Source: Schizochytrium sp. CCTCC M209059
Taxonomy: Eukaryota > Sar > Bigyra > Thraustochytrida > Thraustochytriidae
Assembly: GCA_000818945.1 (NCBI GenBank)
Contig: KN805373.1
Location: 62,001 to 126,000 of the forward strand
Direction of reading: 5' to 3'
DNA length: 64,000 bases
In this document: one piece after another, positions 28,732-40,379 of the stretch
Layout of the letters: every line of letters starts with the position of its first letter
Numbering within the stretch: the first letter of the stretch is position 1
The notes under the pieces: model-generated
Database searches by the model: none
What the model was told of the DNA's origin: nothing
The model's input: the letters and a program-made list of their open reading frames with translations, nothing else
Made by a program: the position numbers and the translations under genes

Positions 28732-30522
28732 TCACTTGGCGGCTGCGGCAGCGTCTGCTTTCTTCTCCTGCTTGACGGCGGCGCCCTTTTTCGAGTTGCG
28801 CTCTTGCTTACGGAGAATGGAAATGCGCCACTTGACAGAGTACCATGAACGATGCGGTACAAGGCGCTGGATGGCGGCCCACTTGTTGCCAAGACGCTTA
28901 TGCGCCTCGAGAATGGTCTGCTCCTCGACCGCGGTCCACGGAGCATCGTTCTGAATGCTGGGATCGAGACGAGACGTGTAGCGATCGCGGCACTGCTTGC
29001 CGGTGCGGCCGGGGATGTGGCGGGCAATTTCGCGCCAATGCTTGCCACACTCCTCGACGGCAGCGACCAGCGCATCGTCCTCTTCTTTGGTCCACTTGCC
29101 CTTTTTGATGCTCGGGTCGAGGGCCTTGTGCCAGCGCTGCGAGCACTGGTTCGGGGACTTGGAGTTGTTAAAGTGGTGGGAGATATCGCTCCAGTGGCCA
29201 AGGCCGTACTTTTTAACGAGCGTGATGAGCAAGGCATCTTCCTCGGGTGTCCACAGCCTGCGAAAGCAGATCTTGCTGCCCGAGAGCGCACGCGTCGTCT
29301 TTTCCTTGATGCGCATGGAATCATGAGCGGCGGCCGCGGCCGCGGCTCCCGCTGCTGCTGCCGAGCCAAAGTGGTCAGGCTGCTGGCCTCGCGCATGCGG
29401 CATGACAGGCATAAAGGGCATGTGCTGCGGTGCCATCATTGGCGGGTACATAGGGCCTTGATGCTGCTGCTCTTGCTGTTGCTGCTGTTGCTGCTGCGGG
29501 TTGAAGGGGCGCAAGGTGTGCACGGGAGGAACCTGGATGCTCTGATGATGGTGGTAAGGGCCAGAAGAGTTCCCGTACGCGGAGGGCGGGAGCACCGAGT
29601 CAGAGAGAGCACGGTTGCAGTTGACGACCTCTTCAATGTTCTCGGGCGCGAGAATCTGCGAGGCGGCCCACATGGCATCGGCCTCGGAAGACCAGGTGTT
29701 ATCTTGTTCTTGCGAGTTGGTCTCTTGCATGGCGTTCATGTCCGAAGAAAGGTCGAGCATGGACAGCTTGGCCTCGGTCTCGGCCCCCGAGTCGTGCTGC
29801 GAGGAGTCCCAGTCAAAGGTACCCCGGAGCGAGTAGGCCGGGGTGGCATCATCGCTGTTGCCAATGAAGACCGTGTCGAGTCCATTGCAAATGGAAAACG
29901 TCGAGGAGCGGCGCGAGGAAATGTCATCCTCGTGCGAGTGCAATGCGTGCCCCTCGTCCACGTCGCTAGCGCCGGGGCTGAGCGGGGACTGAATGGTGAG
30001 TGGGTCAAGTGCTGGGCCTTGGCGTGTGGCAGCGCCCTTGGAGTGTATGTGGTGTCCGGGGTGAAAGTGGGCTGCCGAGTCGATGCTGCTAGTGGCCGTG
30101 GCCGTGGTGGTGCTGCTGCTGCCTCCAAAGGAGAGAGCGCCGTCGTGCTCGTCAGAGACATCGGACTCGTCGTCCTCGTCCGAGTCGTATTCGTTCTCGC
30201 TCGATCCAGAGGAGATTTCGAGGGAGGGAACGCGGACGACCTGAAGGGAGCGAACTGTAGTGCTGCGCTTGCGGGATCGACCTCTCTCGGCCAGGGTGCC
30301 CTCTTGGTTGCCGAGCTTGCGCTTGGAGGAGGACTGTCGCATGAGTGGGGGACGTCCTTTGCCTGGTGGCGCGCTGAGTGGTTCCGGTTGTTCTTGCTCT
30401 GTTGCGTTGATGGCGCCTTTTGCAAAAGCTGCCTGCTGGCGCGGATCAATCTGCATTTTCATGTCGGGCACGACCAGGCTAAGGTCGCTGCCGGCGGCAA
30501 AGGTCCCAAGTCGATTGCTCAT
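28732..30522 (-). CDS. Three-repeat Myb transcription factor (R1R2R3-like)
   Basis: A 596-residue protein with three tandem Myb repeats at about residues 421-572. Repeat 1 is RRLWTPEEDALL to QCSQRWHKALDP, repeat 2 is KGKWTKEEDDALV to QCRDRYTSRLDP, and repeat 3 is APWTAVEEQTIL to WYSVKWRISILR. Regularly spaced tryptophans and the QCxxRW recognition helices are intact in repeats 1 and 2; repeat 3 has a less typical recognition helix. The N-terminal 400 residues are low complexity (acidic Asp/Glu block, Ser-rich, poly-Gln at about residues 340-355), as in activation regions. It is probably a nuclear DNA-binding regulator of the c-Myb/plant 3R-Myb or Cdc5-like type; 3R-Mybs control G2/M genes, but that role here is inference. 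The start is the ATG at 30522. Confidence 0.9.
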   Translation of the reverse strand: MSNRLGTFAAGSDLSLVVPDMKMQIDPRQQAAFAKGAINATEQEQPEPLSAPPGKGRPPLMRQSSSKRKLGNQEGTLAERGRSRKRSTTVRSLQVVRVPSLEISSGSSENEYDSDEDDESDVSDEHDGALSFGGSSSTTTATATSSIDSAAHFHPGHHIHSKGAATRQGPALDPLTIQSPLSPGASDVDEGHALHSHEDDISSRRSSTFSICNGLDTVFIGNSDDATPAYSLRGTFDWDSSQHDSGAETEAKLSMLDLSSDMNAMQETNSQEQDNTWSSEADAMWAASQILAPENIEEVVNCNRALSDSVLPPSAYGNSSGPYHHHQSIQVPPVHTLRPFNPQQQQQQQQEQQHQGPMYPPMMAPQHMPFMPVMPHARGQQPDHFGSAAAAGAAAAAAAHDSMRIKEKTTRALSGSKICFRRLWTPEEDALLITLVKKYGLGHWSDISHHFNNSKSPNQCSQRWHKALDPSIKKGKWTKEEDDALVAAVEECGKHWREIARHIPGRTGKQCRDRYTSRLDPSIQNDAPWTAVEEQTILEAHKRLGNKWAAIQRLVPHRSWYSVKWRISILRKQERNSKKGAAVKQEKKADAAAAAK

Positions 30523-33500
30523 CGTCGCGGCGGTGTATGTGCTTGCCGTCGTCTCTCGGTCTCGCTCGGCTTGGCGGACTGGATGGATGTTTGCGATTTG
30601 GATGACCCTTCTCGCTCGCTCTCGCTCTTTTCTACCGCAGCGCTATGTTTTGCTCTGCTCTTGCTGGGGCTTTCGCTCTTGCTTCCGCTTCCTTTCCTCT
30701 AGCTGTCCTGGACTTGGACTCTTGTTGGTTGGTTTCCTCTCTCTCTCTCTCTCCCTCTCTCTCTCTCTCGCTCGCTCTCTCTGTCTATCTCTGTCACTCT
30801 GAGAGTCTTTTGCTTTGCTTGCTTTTCTTCTACTCTTCTCGTCTCCTTCTTCTCTCCTTGCTTGTCGCCTTTGCCTCGCGATCCGGTACAGTGCGGTGCA
30901 ATGTTGTGCAATACAATGCAGGGCAATGCAATGCAAGGCGAGGGGACAAAGGAAGGATGAATGCAACGTATGTAGCTTTTGCGAGAGAGATCGCAGTCGC
31001 AGACTCACGCCTGCGCTCGCGAGCGTGCGGACCTCGCCGACACGTGCGCTCACCGCGTTCGAGGGCGCAGCAGAAGTAGGCCAACCTCGCTCGCTCGTGC
31101 CCTGAAGCGGGCTGGGGCAAGCAAGTAAGCAAGCAAGCTAGCAAGCCAAGCTAGCAGGCAAGCTAGCTCGAGCTCGCCGCGGTTGGTTTTGGTCTTGGTC
31201 TTGGTCTCGCTCAGTGCGATGGATCGATGAGACGAGGCGAAGCGCGACTGTCTCGCTCGCTCGCTCGCTGAAGGCTGTCTGAATGGACGCGTCGCGGCGT
31301 CTGGACTCGCGGGGGCGTGGATCAACCGGCCGCTCACCGGAAACTGGACTCCGTCTGCGTCGCGCTAGATAGTGTCAACACACGGTGCCGGCGCGATGCG
31401 TGAGTTTGAGAATTGGACGCCGCCGCTGCGCCGCCGCGCCACGCTCCCTGCCTGCCCCTCCCCCCCTCCTCGGCCCCACACCTTCCCCCACCCCTTCTCC
31501 CTTTTTCTTCCTACCTACCTTGGCCAACCGCCTTCCTTCCCGCGGCGCTGCCGAACTGCTTTGCCGGCCCCACTGGCCCCTGGAGGGCGCAGAGAGCAGG
31601 CGGAGCCGCAGCCAGATTGCCGACGCCTTTCCTACAGCTTCGCTCTGTCGCGTCCACAGCCGACGCGACGGGCTCCGGCCGCCCCGGCTCTGCTTAGGCG
31701 CTGCGGGGCGCGGCGCGGCCATCGCAGCGCCCTCTTTGCGCGAATCCGCAGTGCCGCTGTGGTAAAACTTGGATTGAATTCTGCCGGCGCTCGAAGCTCG
31801 CCACTGGCCCACCTGCTCCGGGCGCCATGCCAGAGCGACCTGCACTGCGGCCTCCTCGCGCAGCCCGCCCCTGCCAGTGAATGGATGAACGACTCGGACC
31901 CGGCCGGCCGCACCGAGGAGGTCCAAGCAAGCCCGCCGGCCGCGCGGACCCAGCCAGCCGTCCTACCCGCGCCGCGCTGCCAGCAGCCAGCGTGCGGGCG
32001 GCGTGGGTTCACCCCGAAGCGGACGGGCGTGCGGAGGGAAGAAAAAGGACGAACAAGGGTAGGAAGGCTCGCCATGGGGTCCGTGCAGCCTAAAAGCGCA
32101 GTGCAGAAAGAAGAAAGAAAGCAGGGTATAAAGGAGAGGTAGCCAGGATCTTGGAGCAATGCAATACAAGGCGTACAATGCAGAGCGATGCAATGCGACT
32201 CACTGCGATGCAAATGGAGAGGAGTAGAATGGAACAGAATGGAACAGAATGGAATGAAGTGTAACGCACGCGGGAAAGCAGCTAGTGGCTGTAGCTACAT
32301 AGCTAGCTAGTTGCAGCTGCAGACGGGCGCGGCGCGACCCCCCTCCCACCTCTTTCCCCCCCGGGGCGCGCGGAGCCGCCTCTCCTCTCACCATTTCGTG
32401 GACCACCGCGGCGCGGCGGCGCTGCGTCTGTCGGCTCCACTCACTCCGTGAGTCTGTTCGAATGGAGAGGATTTGAGACACGGAGGTGCGGTCTCGTCAG
32501 TCTCATGCGGCGGCGGGGCGCCGCTCCCTCGGGCTCCTCTGCGCCCGCTCGGCTTGTGCACGGCGCGGCGCCCCCTCACTGAGGGAGAAAGAGGCGGGCC
32601 TCAAGCCGCCGGCGAAGCGGTTTCCCCGCAGTCGGACCCCGTGGCGCCAGTGTGTCCAGCAGTGAGGGGGGGGAGGCGGTCTGCACTGCGGGCGCGCTTC
32701 TTCGCGCGGCGAGAATCCAGCTAGCTTCCTCGCGGAGGGCGAGGCCAGCCGTGCCGCCTGCCGCCTCGTCGGACGCTACGCTACGCTCGCGCGACAGCGA
32801 CACGAGTCGCCGCGGTGTTGGAGACTTTAGCGCGCACGAGTCCAGGCTTGCGTTCCTGGCCTGGGCTGCCTCCGGCTTCCACCTGACGGCGGCCAGGGGA
32901 GACGGCGAAAGTTGAAGCTAGCTACTAGTAGGTTGGTTTTTCGAGAGCGAGCTGTGGTCCGTTATCGATTCTTTTACACATTTGATCAGGAGTGGATGAC
33001 TGATTGGAAAGAAAGAAAGAAAGAAAGAAAGAAAGCAATGCAATGCAATGCAAAGCAATGCAAAGCAATGCAACGCAATGCAAAGCAAAGCAAGTCGCAG
33101 CCAGGGCTGCAGCGAGCGAGCCCAGGGCCACCTCAGCCAGCCGCGCACCTTCGGATACGAGTCTCGACCTGGCTGACATCAGCCAGCCAGGCAAGCGAGA
33201 ACGCCAGCCGTGGCCTTGAAAGGGCCGAGAAGGGCTCTCGAGGTCTGGCTGGCTGGCTGGCTGGCTAGCAGCGGTACTTTACCCGCCCCTACGACTAACT
33301 AACAGTAACTAGCCAATTGGCTGGCACAGCAAGCAAGCAGACGAGCCCTCGACTTGCTATTCATTTGCATTGCATTGCATTGCACACTGCAGAGACGCAT
33401 TGGAAGGAAGGAAGGACGGAGGTGAAGCGAGAGAGCGGGAGGCGGGCAGTGAGGCCGCGCTCTTGAACTGGCTGATCAAAACGTACGATCGATCGGCGGG

Positions 33501-36431
33501 CGGGCGGGCAGGCGGGCGGGCGGGCGCGCGATTCATGCATCCGTGTCCGCATGTCCCGTGCGTCCGGCCTGCTTGCTCGCTTGCTTACTTGCTTGCTGAG
33601 CTAGAATCCTCGTGGCGAGGCGTCCGTTAGCAGGGGCCCGACTTGACCTGACTTGACTTGGCCTGGTTTTAGCTCGAGCTGACCTGACGTGCTGTGGCCT
33701 AGGTTGGCGCGACAGGGGACCGACGCGACGTGACGCGGTGCGACACGATGCGGGTCGTGGTCGTCTGCACACGACGCGCCGCGTGACGGCAGCATGGATC
33801 GGCCAGCAGCGCCCCACGAAAGGAAGAAACAGGGAAGAAAAAAGGTGAAAGCGGCTATAGCTGTGGCGGCGAACGAAGGCAAAGCCGCCTTTCCCCCCCG
33901 CAGCCCGGCACATTTCGCCCTCTCGAGGCCTTGGTTCGCGCCGCTACCGCTTGGCTCTGCTCCGCTCGGCCGCTCCTCGCTCTGGCCGCGCGGGACGCGG
34001 CCGCTCCCTCCTCGCGCACGTCCTGCGGCCGCGCGGCAGCGTCGCGCGGGCGCGGCGCCCCTCGTTTCCCTCTGCCACAGCGCGCCGCCGCGGCCAAAGG
34101 GGCGCCGCCACGCTCGCTGCAAAGCGGCGTCTGCGGGGAAGCTGGTCTAGCTTGCTCGAGAAGCTGTCAGCTTCTCGGGGCCTAAAATTCTCCTCTGGCT
34201 CGGGAAGAGATGGAAGCTCGTGTCCCGCCGCCGCTGCCGCCCAATTCGATCGACCGACCGCCGACCGACCGACCAACGATCGAACTCGCCGAGCGCGACC
34301 GATCGATCCACCAAGAGGCGAAACCTCGAACGAATCGACTGCCAGCGGTCGATCGACCCAGCGAGGGAGTGACGCAACGCAACGCAACGTGACGCCAGCC
34401 AGCCAGCCAGCCAGCGCAGCCAGAGCTCGCCCCCTTACCACACCAAGCTTCTTACAGGCCGCCGCCCGCGCCTCTCTCTCACTCACGTCCATCCGCGACG
34501 CCAGCGTTCGAAGCGCCTCGCCGTTTCTGCTCCCTTTCTCGCGCCCTCTGCTCTTCCCCCTTCCCGCGGCCTTCTTCTTCTTCTTCTTCTTCTTCTTCTT
34601 CTTCTTCTCTCAGGCAGCCGACCGTTCGATCGCCCGGGTCCGTCCGCCGCCCCCGCTCGGCTTTTTTCCCTCGCGCGGCGGCTCGACCGCGGCCCGCCAA
34701 AGGACCTAGCCGCCGCGCCAGCTGCGGCCGCTGCGGCTCCTGCGCTCGCGGCCCCCCCGCTGCGGCCGCCGGCGCGAGGGGGCGGCGAAGAAAAAGAAGC
34801 TCGAGACCCCTCGATTTTGCCGGCGCCGCGCCTTCCGCGCCCGCCCGCGAACGCCTGCGTCCCGCCGCGCCGCCGCCTGCGGGCGGGCGCGGTGGCCGCC
34901 GGCGTCTATCCGGCGCGACTCCGGTCGACCCGTCGCCGCGCGAAGCGGCACCGCGGCTCACGCCGGGTCAAGCCGGGTCAGGCGGGGCCAGGTCAGGTCT
35001 CCTCGCTCGCTCGATCTTCTTTCCGCGGCGTGGTCGTCCTTGGCCGAGTCTTGCCGTGGCTTGTAAAGCGATCGAGCGATCGATCGATCGGGCCGCGACG
35101 ACGCCAAGCTTGCGCGTCTCCGCTTCTCTCCGCTTCGAACGGACACCGGCTGCCAGCAGGCACAGCACAAGAGAGCAGAGCAGAGCACAGCAGAGAGTCT
35201 ATCGCCGCCGAGGTGCAATCGCTCGCGCACCGCTGACGACTCGACGCGCCGACCTAGCCGGTGCACGAAGCGGCCGCTGGATCTGCACCAGGATCGATGT
35301 AGACGAGAAGATAACGCTTCCTCCTCGCTCTCCTCAGGTTACTTTACCTTCCCTCGCACCGGCCGCTCAGTGCCGAGGCGAGCGAGCGAGCCTCCGCGGC
35401 TTTGCTTGACCAGCCGCCCGCCTCCGCCTGGCTTCAAGGTGACTGGGTCCTCCTGTCTCCTCCTCTCTCGACGCACGCCTCGCAGCCCTGCCGTGCCCTC
35501 CCCCACACCTCTCCCTCTCTGCCGCTGCTTTCGGGTCTCGCCGCCTTCCTGCGCCTTTCCGCCCCCCCCCCAGCCTCGCGATTTTTCGCCCCACACCTTG
35601 CCGACGGCGAGTCTGCGGCGCCGCAGGCCTCCGGCTAAGCCCCGCAGCTTGCCTTGCCTTGGAAAACTGTGGCTTTACGTCGATTTTTAACGGCGGGGAC
35701 TCCCGACCGAGACGGCAGACCGCCCCGCAGCCCTCGGAGACTTGCCTCAGAGGGGAGGGTAGAATAGTGCCGCCGCGTCACCGCACCTCGCTAATCCTGG
35801 TGCAGTCCGTACCGCCGTGCAGCCAGATGCAACCAGCCTCTGCTCCTATTTCTCCGCATGAGCCAACTTGCGTCGAATCGCTCCGCCTCGCGTCGCGTCG
35901 CGCCGTGCAGCGCAGCATCAAGACGTGTGCAACAAAGGTTCAATGACGTGTGCGGCTTGTCCCTGACCCTGGCTGACCAAGAAAAGAAAAGAAATGAAAA
36001 AGGCGAAAGAAAGAAATGGGCCTCGTCTCGACTCTTTCTCGGCGCCGGGATTCCGAGAGGCCAAATAAAGGCTTCTCGCGCTCAAAATGACCAGAGTCTG
36101 TCCGAGAAAAAAGTTTACTATTTTTGAGTTTTACTTTCTTTCTAGAGGCTGCTACAAGGCTTCCGAGGGCTTGACGTCCTCGCTGACTGACCGACCACTG
36201 ACCTTCTACCTCACCTTATCTTACCTTACCTCACTTCACCTGTCTAAGCCTGGCGTCTCTGGCGCACGAGCACCCTCAAGCTCACGCTCACGCTCACGCA
36301 CGCAGCGCGGCGCGCGCGCGGCGCTCAAGCCGTCGGAGCCTCCCCTGTGCCGTCGGAGCCTCGCCGCCTTGTCAGAGCCGCCACTTTACTTCACTACGCC
36401 ATGCGCGTCACACGCAACAGCTCTTGCGAGC
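30523..36431. other. Second gene-poor, GC-rich, repeat-dense region
   Basis: About 5.9 kb with no recognisable gene. It contains (CT)n at 30735-30780, GCAATG-type units at 30893-30945 and 32158-32250, (GAAA)n at 33007-33035 running into (CAATG)n to 33095, and (CTGG)n at 33245-33268. It also contains (GGGC)n at 33495-33527, GACT/TTGACC units at 33640-33680, CGAC units at 34250-34290, (TTC)n at 34571-34608 and GATC runs near 35070. Open frames of up to about 250 codons occur on both strands, but they are Arg/Pro/Ala/Ser-rich, overlap each other and show no family features; they are what a 65-70% GC sequence produces by chance. No tRNA or rRNA was seen. Confidence 0.6.
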
Positions 36432-37823
36432 TCAAGAGAGCGTCAGGCTGGTCGCGCGGTCGCTGCCGTCGTCGTTATCGTCCTCCTCCTCCTCGCTCCT
36501 ATGCGAGGTCAAGGGTTCCTCCGATGGCTCAATGCGATGCAGGTCCTCGTGCGCTGCACTCCTGCTATCCTCGTGCGGGTGATGGTATCGCGTAGAATGC
36601 AGCGTCTCCGTAGGATAAGAGGGAGAACGATGCATGTTCCCGTGCGCGCCGCCGTGCTCGTAATAGCTGTTGCGATACCCACCAAACGAATGCGGACGCT
36701 CCGTAAGAGCTACTCCAGCACCTGGTGAGCCCGTGATGAGCTCGCTTGATCGCTCTGGGTCGTGATCCCAGGCAAGCAGAGCCACGCCCACGGCCGTTGT
36801 TAAAATACCCACCGGCATGAGAATCTTGCTCTCCAGGTCGAAACGATGAAACTCTTTGAAGAAGATGGCCGCGTACAGCGAACCGAGCACAATCATTGTT
36901 GCATTCACAATCGGAACCACCACAAAGGCATTAAAACGTGAAAGCGCTACATTAAGCATTGTCAGCTGCACCAGCGCGCAGAGCGAAGTCACCACAATCG
37001 CCACGGACGGCACGAAACTATCAAAAATCGAACTGGAATTGGTTTCCACCGCCTCATCAAAACTCTCGGCCATTGTCTTGGCAAAAACCTGCGTGCAGCT
37101 TCCCACTGTTCCAACCAGTGCTGACGAACACAAGCACTCAGCTCGGGCGTCCGAATGGAAAAACGCAATCGGGGCCAAGACCATCATGGCCAACAGAATT
37201 ATTGACGTTGTCACGATGAAAGGCACCTCGCGAAACAAGTCCTCCAGCTCTTTTACCGTGAATGAAACCGTGTCGTGGTTACCCGAAACAAGGACGACCG
37301 TCACGCCCACCAAAATAATAAAGGTAAATCCCACCTGGCGCGACGTGAACTCCTCGTGGTTTAAAATCCTCGCAAACCCAATGTTGAAGCAAATGTGCAG
37401 GCCAGCAAATGGAATGGTCAAAGACTGCGCATTTCCTCCATTTATTTGTCGTTGTTGTTTAACGAGTTACCATCCGGTGTTGCATCGTAGCGCGTGAGTG
37501 CGTGCGTGCGTGCGTGAGTCAGCCAGTTAGCTCATAATCAAATATAAAGTAGAGAGCTTCGCGTTGCAGATTCAACTTACAGCATCCGCAAGGGTATAGG
37601 CCACAAGCGTTAAAACAGTGTTAATCACGACCAGGCAGATCATCCCCGCCCACCATAGTGGCCGACACACCAACGGCGTGGCCTTGTCTCCCTCCTCGAC
37701 GGCAGATTCCTCGGTCGTGTAGCTGAGCTTGATGAGGTTATCGCCCAGCGACCCAAACAACGCAGCAAATATTGACAAGAGAACGCCTACCCACCAGAGG
37801 CTGTCCTCGTCGACGAGCGCCAT
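36432..37823 (-). CDS. NIPA-like magnesium transporter, two exons
   Basis: Exon 1 is 37823-37581 and exon 2 is 37424-36432; together they give 411 residues. The intron (37425-37580, 156 bp) starts GTAAGT and ends GCAG, in phase 0, joining YTLADA to SLTIPFAGLHICFN. Exon 1 holds WWVGVLLSIFAALFGSLGDN and RPLWWAGMICLVVINTV, and exon 2 the remaining membrane helices, matching the NIPA/DUF803 family (Mg2+ transporters of the plasma and endosomal membrane, EamA/DMT-like). The start is the ATG at 37823; the frame is open further upstream but only to a GTG. The C-terminal 110 residues are hydrophilic, His- and Glu/Asp-rich. A GCGT repeat lies in the intron. Mg2+ as substrate is by family. Confidence 0.88.
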
Positions 37824-38375
37824 CGCGACGCTTTCCTCTCGCGTCACGACGCGCGCGCCCTCCCGATAGGCCTGCCCAACGAGCTTTGCCCAAAGCGCTT
37901 TACTATTATCGCTCGACACCCAGGTCGAGGCGCAGCTGCCGACCTTCGCTGAGCAGATACTACAAGCTCACTGGTCAGAAGCTAGTCGAGGCCCAGAGAC
38001 AACACGAGCGAAAAACTTGTCGGGGCCCGCGCGCACCGCCGACGGAGACGCGCGCGCGGCAGCTCCACTCCTCGCGGGGTTGTGTCGCGCGCCCGATTGG
38101 GTCTGCTCCGTGCTACTCTAGTTTCTGCGAGAAGACGTTGCGTCGCACCTTCACTCCAAGGCCTACCGACGAAGATTTTTTTCTTGTCCGTTCTCGACAA
38201 AATGACATCAGCAATGCACCGCGGTATACGTATGGGCTACGTGTCGGCCACAAAAACCAAGAGGCAAGAATGAGGAATCCATTTGCGTCGTTACAAAGCA
38301 AGGCACGCAATTGTTGACCCGATCAACATAGCATTTTTCTTCGTTTATCAACATCCTTTCACTCTGATAGTTTGC
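37824..38375. other. Intergenic region between NIPA and MIS12
   Basis: About 550 bp, the promoter side of the NIPA gene and the 3' side of MIS12. No repeats of note and no gene recognised. Confidence 0.5.
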
Positions 38376-39735
38376 TCATTTTTGCTGCGAGCTTTCTTGA
38401 TCGCGATATGAAGTCTGGGCGTTGGATAGATTGGCAAAAATACGTGAATTGAGCTGCTGAAGACCCTCGAGGTCGCTCTTACCACCCATACGGAGACCAT
38501 CGCCGCGCCGGCCTCCTTGATGGTCCTCTCGTGCACTTCCCATCGTCGACAAAAGCTGCCGACCTTGGCGTACTGCAGGCTCGAGCGCCTTTGCCTGCGT
38601 CAAGAGCATGTCCACTGCGTCGTGTTTGCCCAATCTCATGTCAGTTTTTACGCATGCATTGCAAATAAAACGCAATGTTATGTCAAGTTCAACGTACCAT
38701 CCTCCATTGCCATGCCCTCAAGCATTGAAGCGACATTTTCAAACTTTTGCGTCCCACGCCGAATGCGGGCCTTCGATTCATTGAGTTCGTGCTTTACTTC
38801 GCACTTTTTCGCCGCAGTCTCCTCGAGCTTTTGCTCCAGCGCGGCCAGTTCCGCATCCAGTGCCGCCTCCTCGGAACTCACAGCCCAAGTCGAGCGCTTC
38901 GGATTTTCCGACTGTTCATGCACCAATGAGTTGAATAACATCGTCAGGCAGTCCCCCAGTCAGTTATCTCGGCAGCGCCGACGCATTGCGCGAAAAAAAA
39001 CACAAGAATTTCGACGCTTTCTATCGAATCGTGCCGTCAATACTTACCTTCTTGGCCTCTTCCTCAGCGACCCACTCTGGGACATCGAGAATGTTGCGAC
39101 GAAGGTACTCTTCAAATTTTGCAAAGTTTACATCTGCAACCTCCCGGTACTTTTTCTGCAACTTGTTGATGCTTGCAACAACCTGTGTGTCATGTCATGA
39201 AGCGAGAAGGGAAACGAAGAACAAAAATCCAAAGCGTGAGTGCTGTGATTCAACGCAGAGCAATTGTGTTCGTAGAAGTGATGCAAACGTACGAGCTCTT
39301 TGGGGACGTCGCCTTTGGCTTTCTGATGTTCGGGTCGGCATTCATCGTCAGAATGTTGTGAGATCACGTTCGAAAACCGAATGAATTAGATGGAATAAAA
39401 AGGATAGAAAAGCAAAACTTACTTTGAGCACGCTGGCTTCCATCACATCAAGACCGTCCGAGATGTAGTCGTCAATAGTATTACAGCCTTTATTCGTCGT
39501 AACGTCCATCATAGTAACAAGTTAGCAGCTACGTTCGTTCCCATGGGATCGTGAAGCGTGGCCCAAACGTACAATCATCAATGAACCTCGCGGGGTCCAT
39601 TCCAAAGAAGGCCTCGACGCGCTCGTCCGCTGCACTCTTTGTCGTCGCAGCTCCCATCGACGACCTTCTGCGCGAAGAGGACCCTTGCTGCGTCGACGCC
39701 GCGCCCTCCGTGGAGACCTCCATGGGCTCGGTCAT
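38376..39735 (-). CDS. MIS12: Mis12/Mtw1-like kinetochore protein, six exons
   Basis: Assembled by hand: exons 39735-39573, 39487-39423, 39322-39293, 39182-39048, 38911-38698 and 38614-38376 give 281 residues with no frame break. Donors are GTACGT or GTAAGT and all acceptors are AG. Exons 1-2 join to FFGMDPARFIDDCCNTIDDY, the Mis12 N-terminal signature. Exon 3 is a 30-bp microexon (KAKGDVPKEL). Exon 4 carries FEEYLRRNILDVPEWV, matching the FExYxLRNxFxxP motif of Mis12/Mtw1, and exons 5-6 form coiled coils. Mis12 is a subunit of the four-protein complex linking the inner centromere to Ndc80. The start is the ATG at 39735; ATG 39723 is also possible. It is divergent from CFAP206. Exact borders of exons 5/6 rest on donor consensus plus frame. 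Confidence 0.85.
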
Positions 39736-40306
39736 TCTTTTAGTGCACAATCTAAACCTTTGCGGACGTCTCGCCGAAAGACCACGCCCACGCGACAGGC
39801 AAGCAAGCAGAGCGCGCAAGCGGCCTTTCTGTCCTGCTTCCCTCGCAGCTTCGTCTGCACACGTGCGCCAAGAGCTTGCGCGCGCGCGCGCGCCAAGGTT
39901 CTGGGAGGTTGGTTGAGTTGTTTGCCGAGCGCGCGGCGGTTGTCCCAAAGTGGGCTAATTGTTATGTGGTCTAAAAACTATCCGTTGGCGAGGTGCGGTC
40001 TCAGCTCTCTGTGCTCGTCGATTGAATGCCCGACTCGCTCACTCGCTCGCTCGCTCGCTCGTCCAATCTTGCGGAATGAATTGAAGACCAGAGAAGTCGC
40101 TCAATGAATGAGTCAGTTAGCAGTCAGACAGACAGTGAATAATCCTGGGAAAAGAAGCGTGACTCGAGTCTGATATTGGAAAAAGTGGCGAACACCCTTT
40201 TACCCTATTGCACTACCACGTCAAAGCAAATCAATTGTTGACGCGGTCGTAGCGCTGCTACATTGCGACCGAGTGAGCGGACGGACGGGCGGGCGGACGG
40301 ACGCGT

Positions 40307-40341
<35 letters not shown>

Positions 40342-40379
40342 CAAATTAGGCGGGCAAAGACCTACATTGCAAGTGCACG
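39736..40379. other. Divergent promoter region MIS12/CFAP206
   Basis: 644 bp between divergent start codons; it should hold both promoters. It contains CGCT units near 40040-40065, GGAC/GGGC repeats at 40275-40305 and an (AGGC)n array at 40308-40342, about 40 bp from the CFAP206 ATG. Confidence 0.55.

Noticed and set aside
28852..30702. 616-codon plus-strand frame
   Set aside because: Antisense to the Myb gene; the minus strand carries clear Myb repeats.
31372..34709. Several 180-256-codon frames on both strands
   Set aside because: Overlapping, Arg/Pro/Ala-rich, no motifs; expected by chance in very GC-rich DNA.
38635..38698. Alternative MIS12 exon 5/6 join using a GTTGAA donor or the AG at 38635
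   Set aside because: The GTTGAA donor departs from the GTAMGT seen at all other introns, and GTACGT with the AG at 38635 breaks the frame after about a dozen codons. GTACGT with the AG before 38614 keeps frame and consensus.
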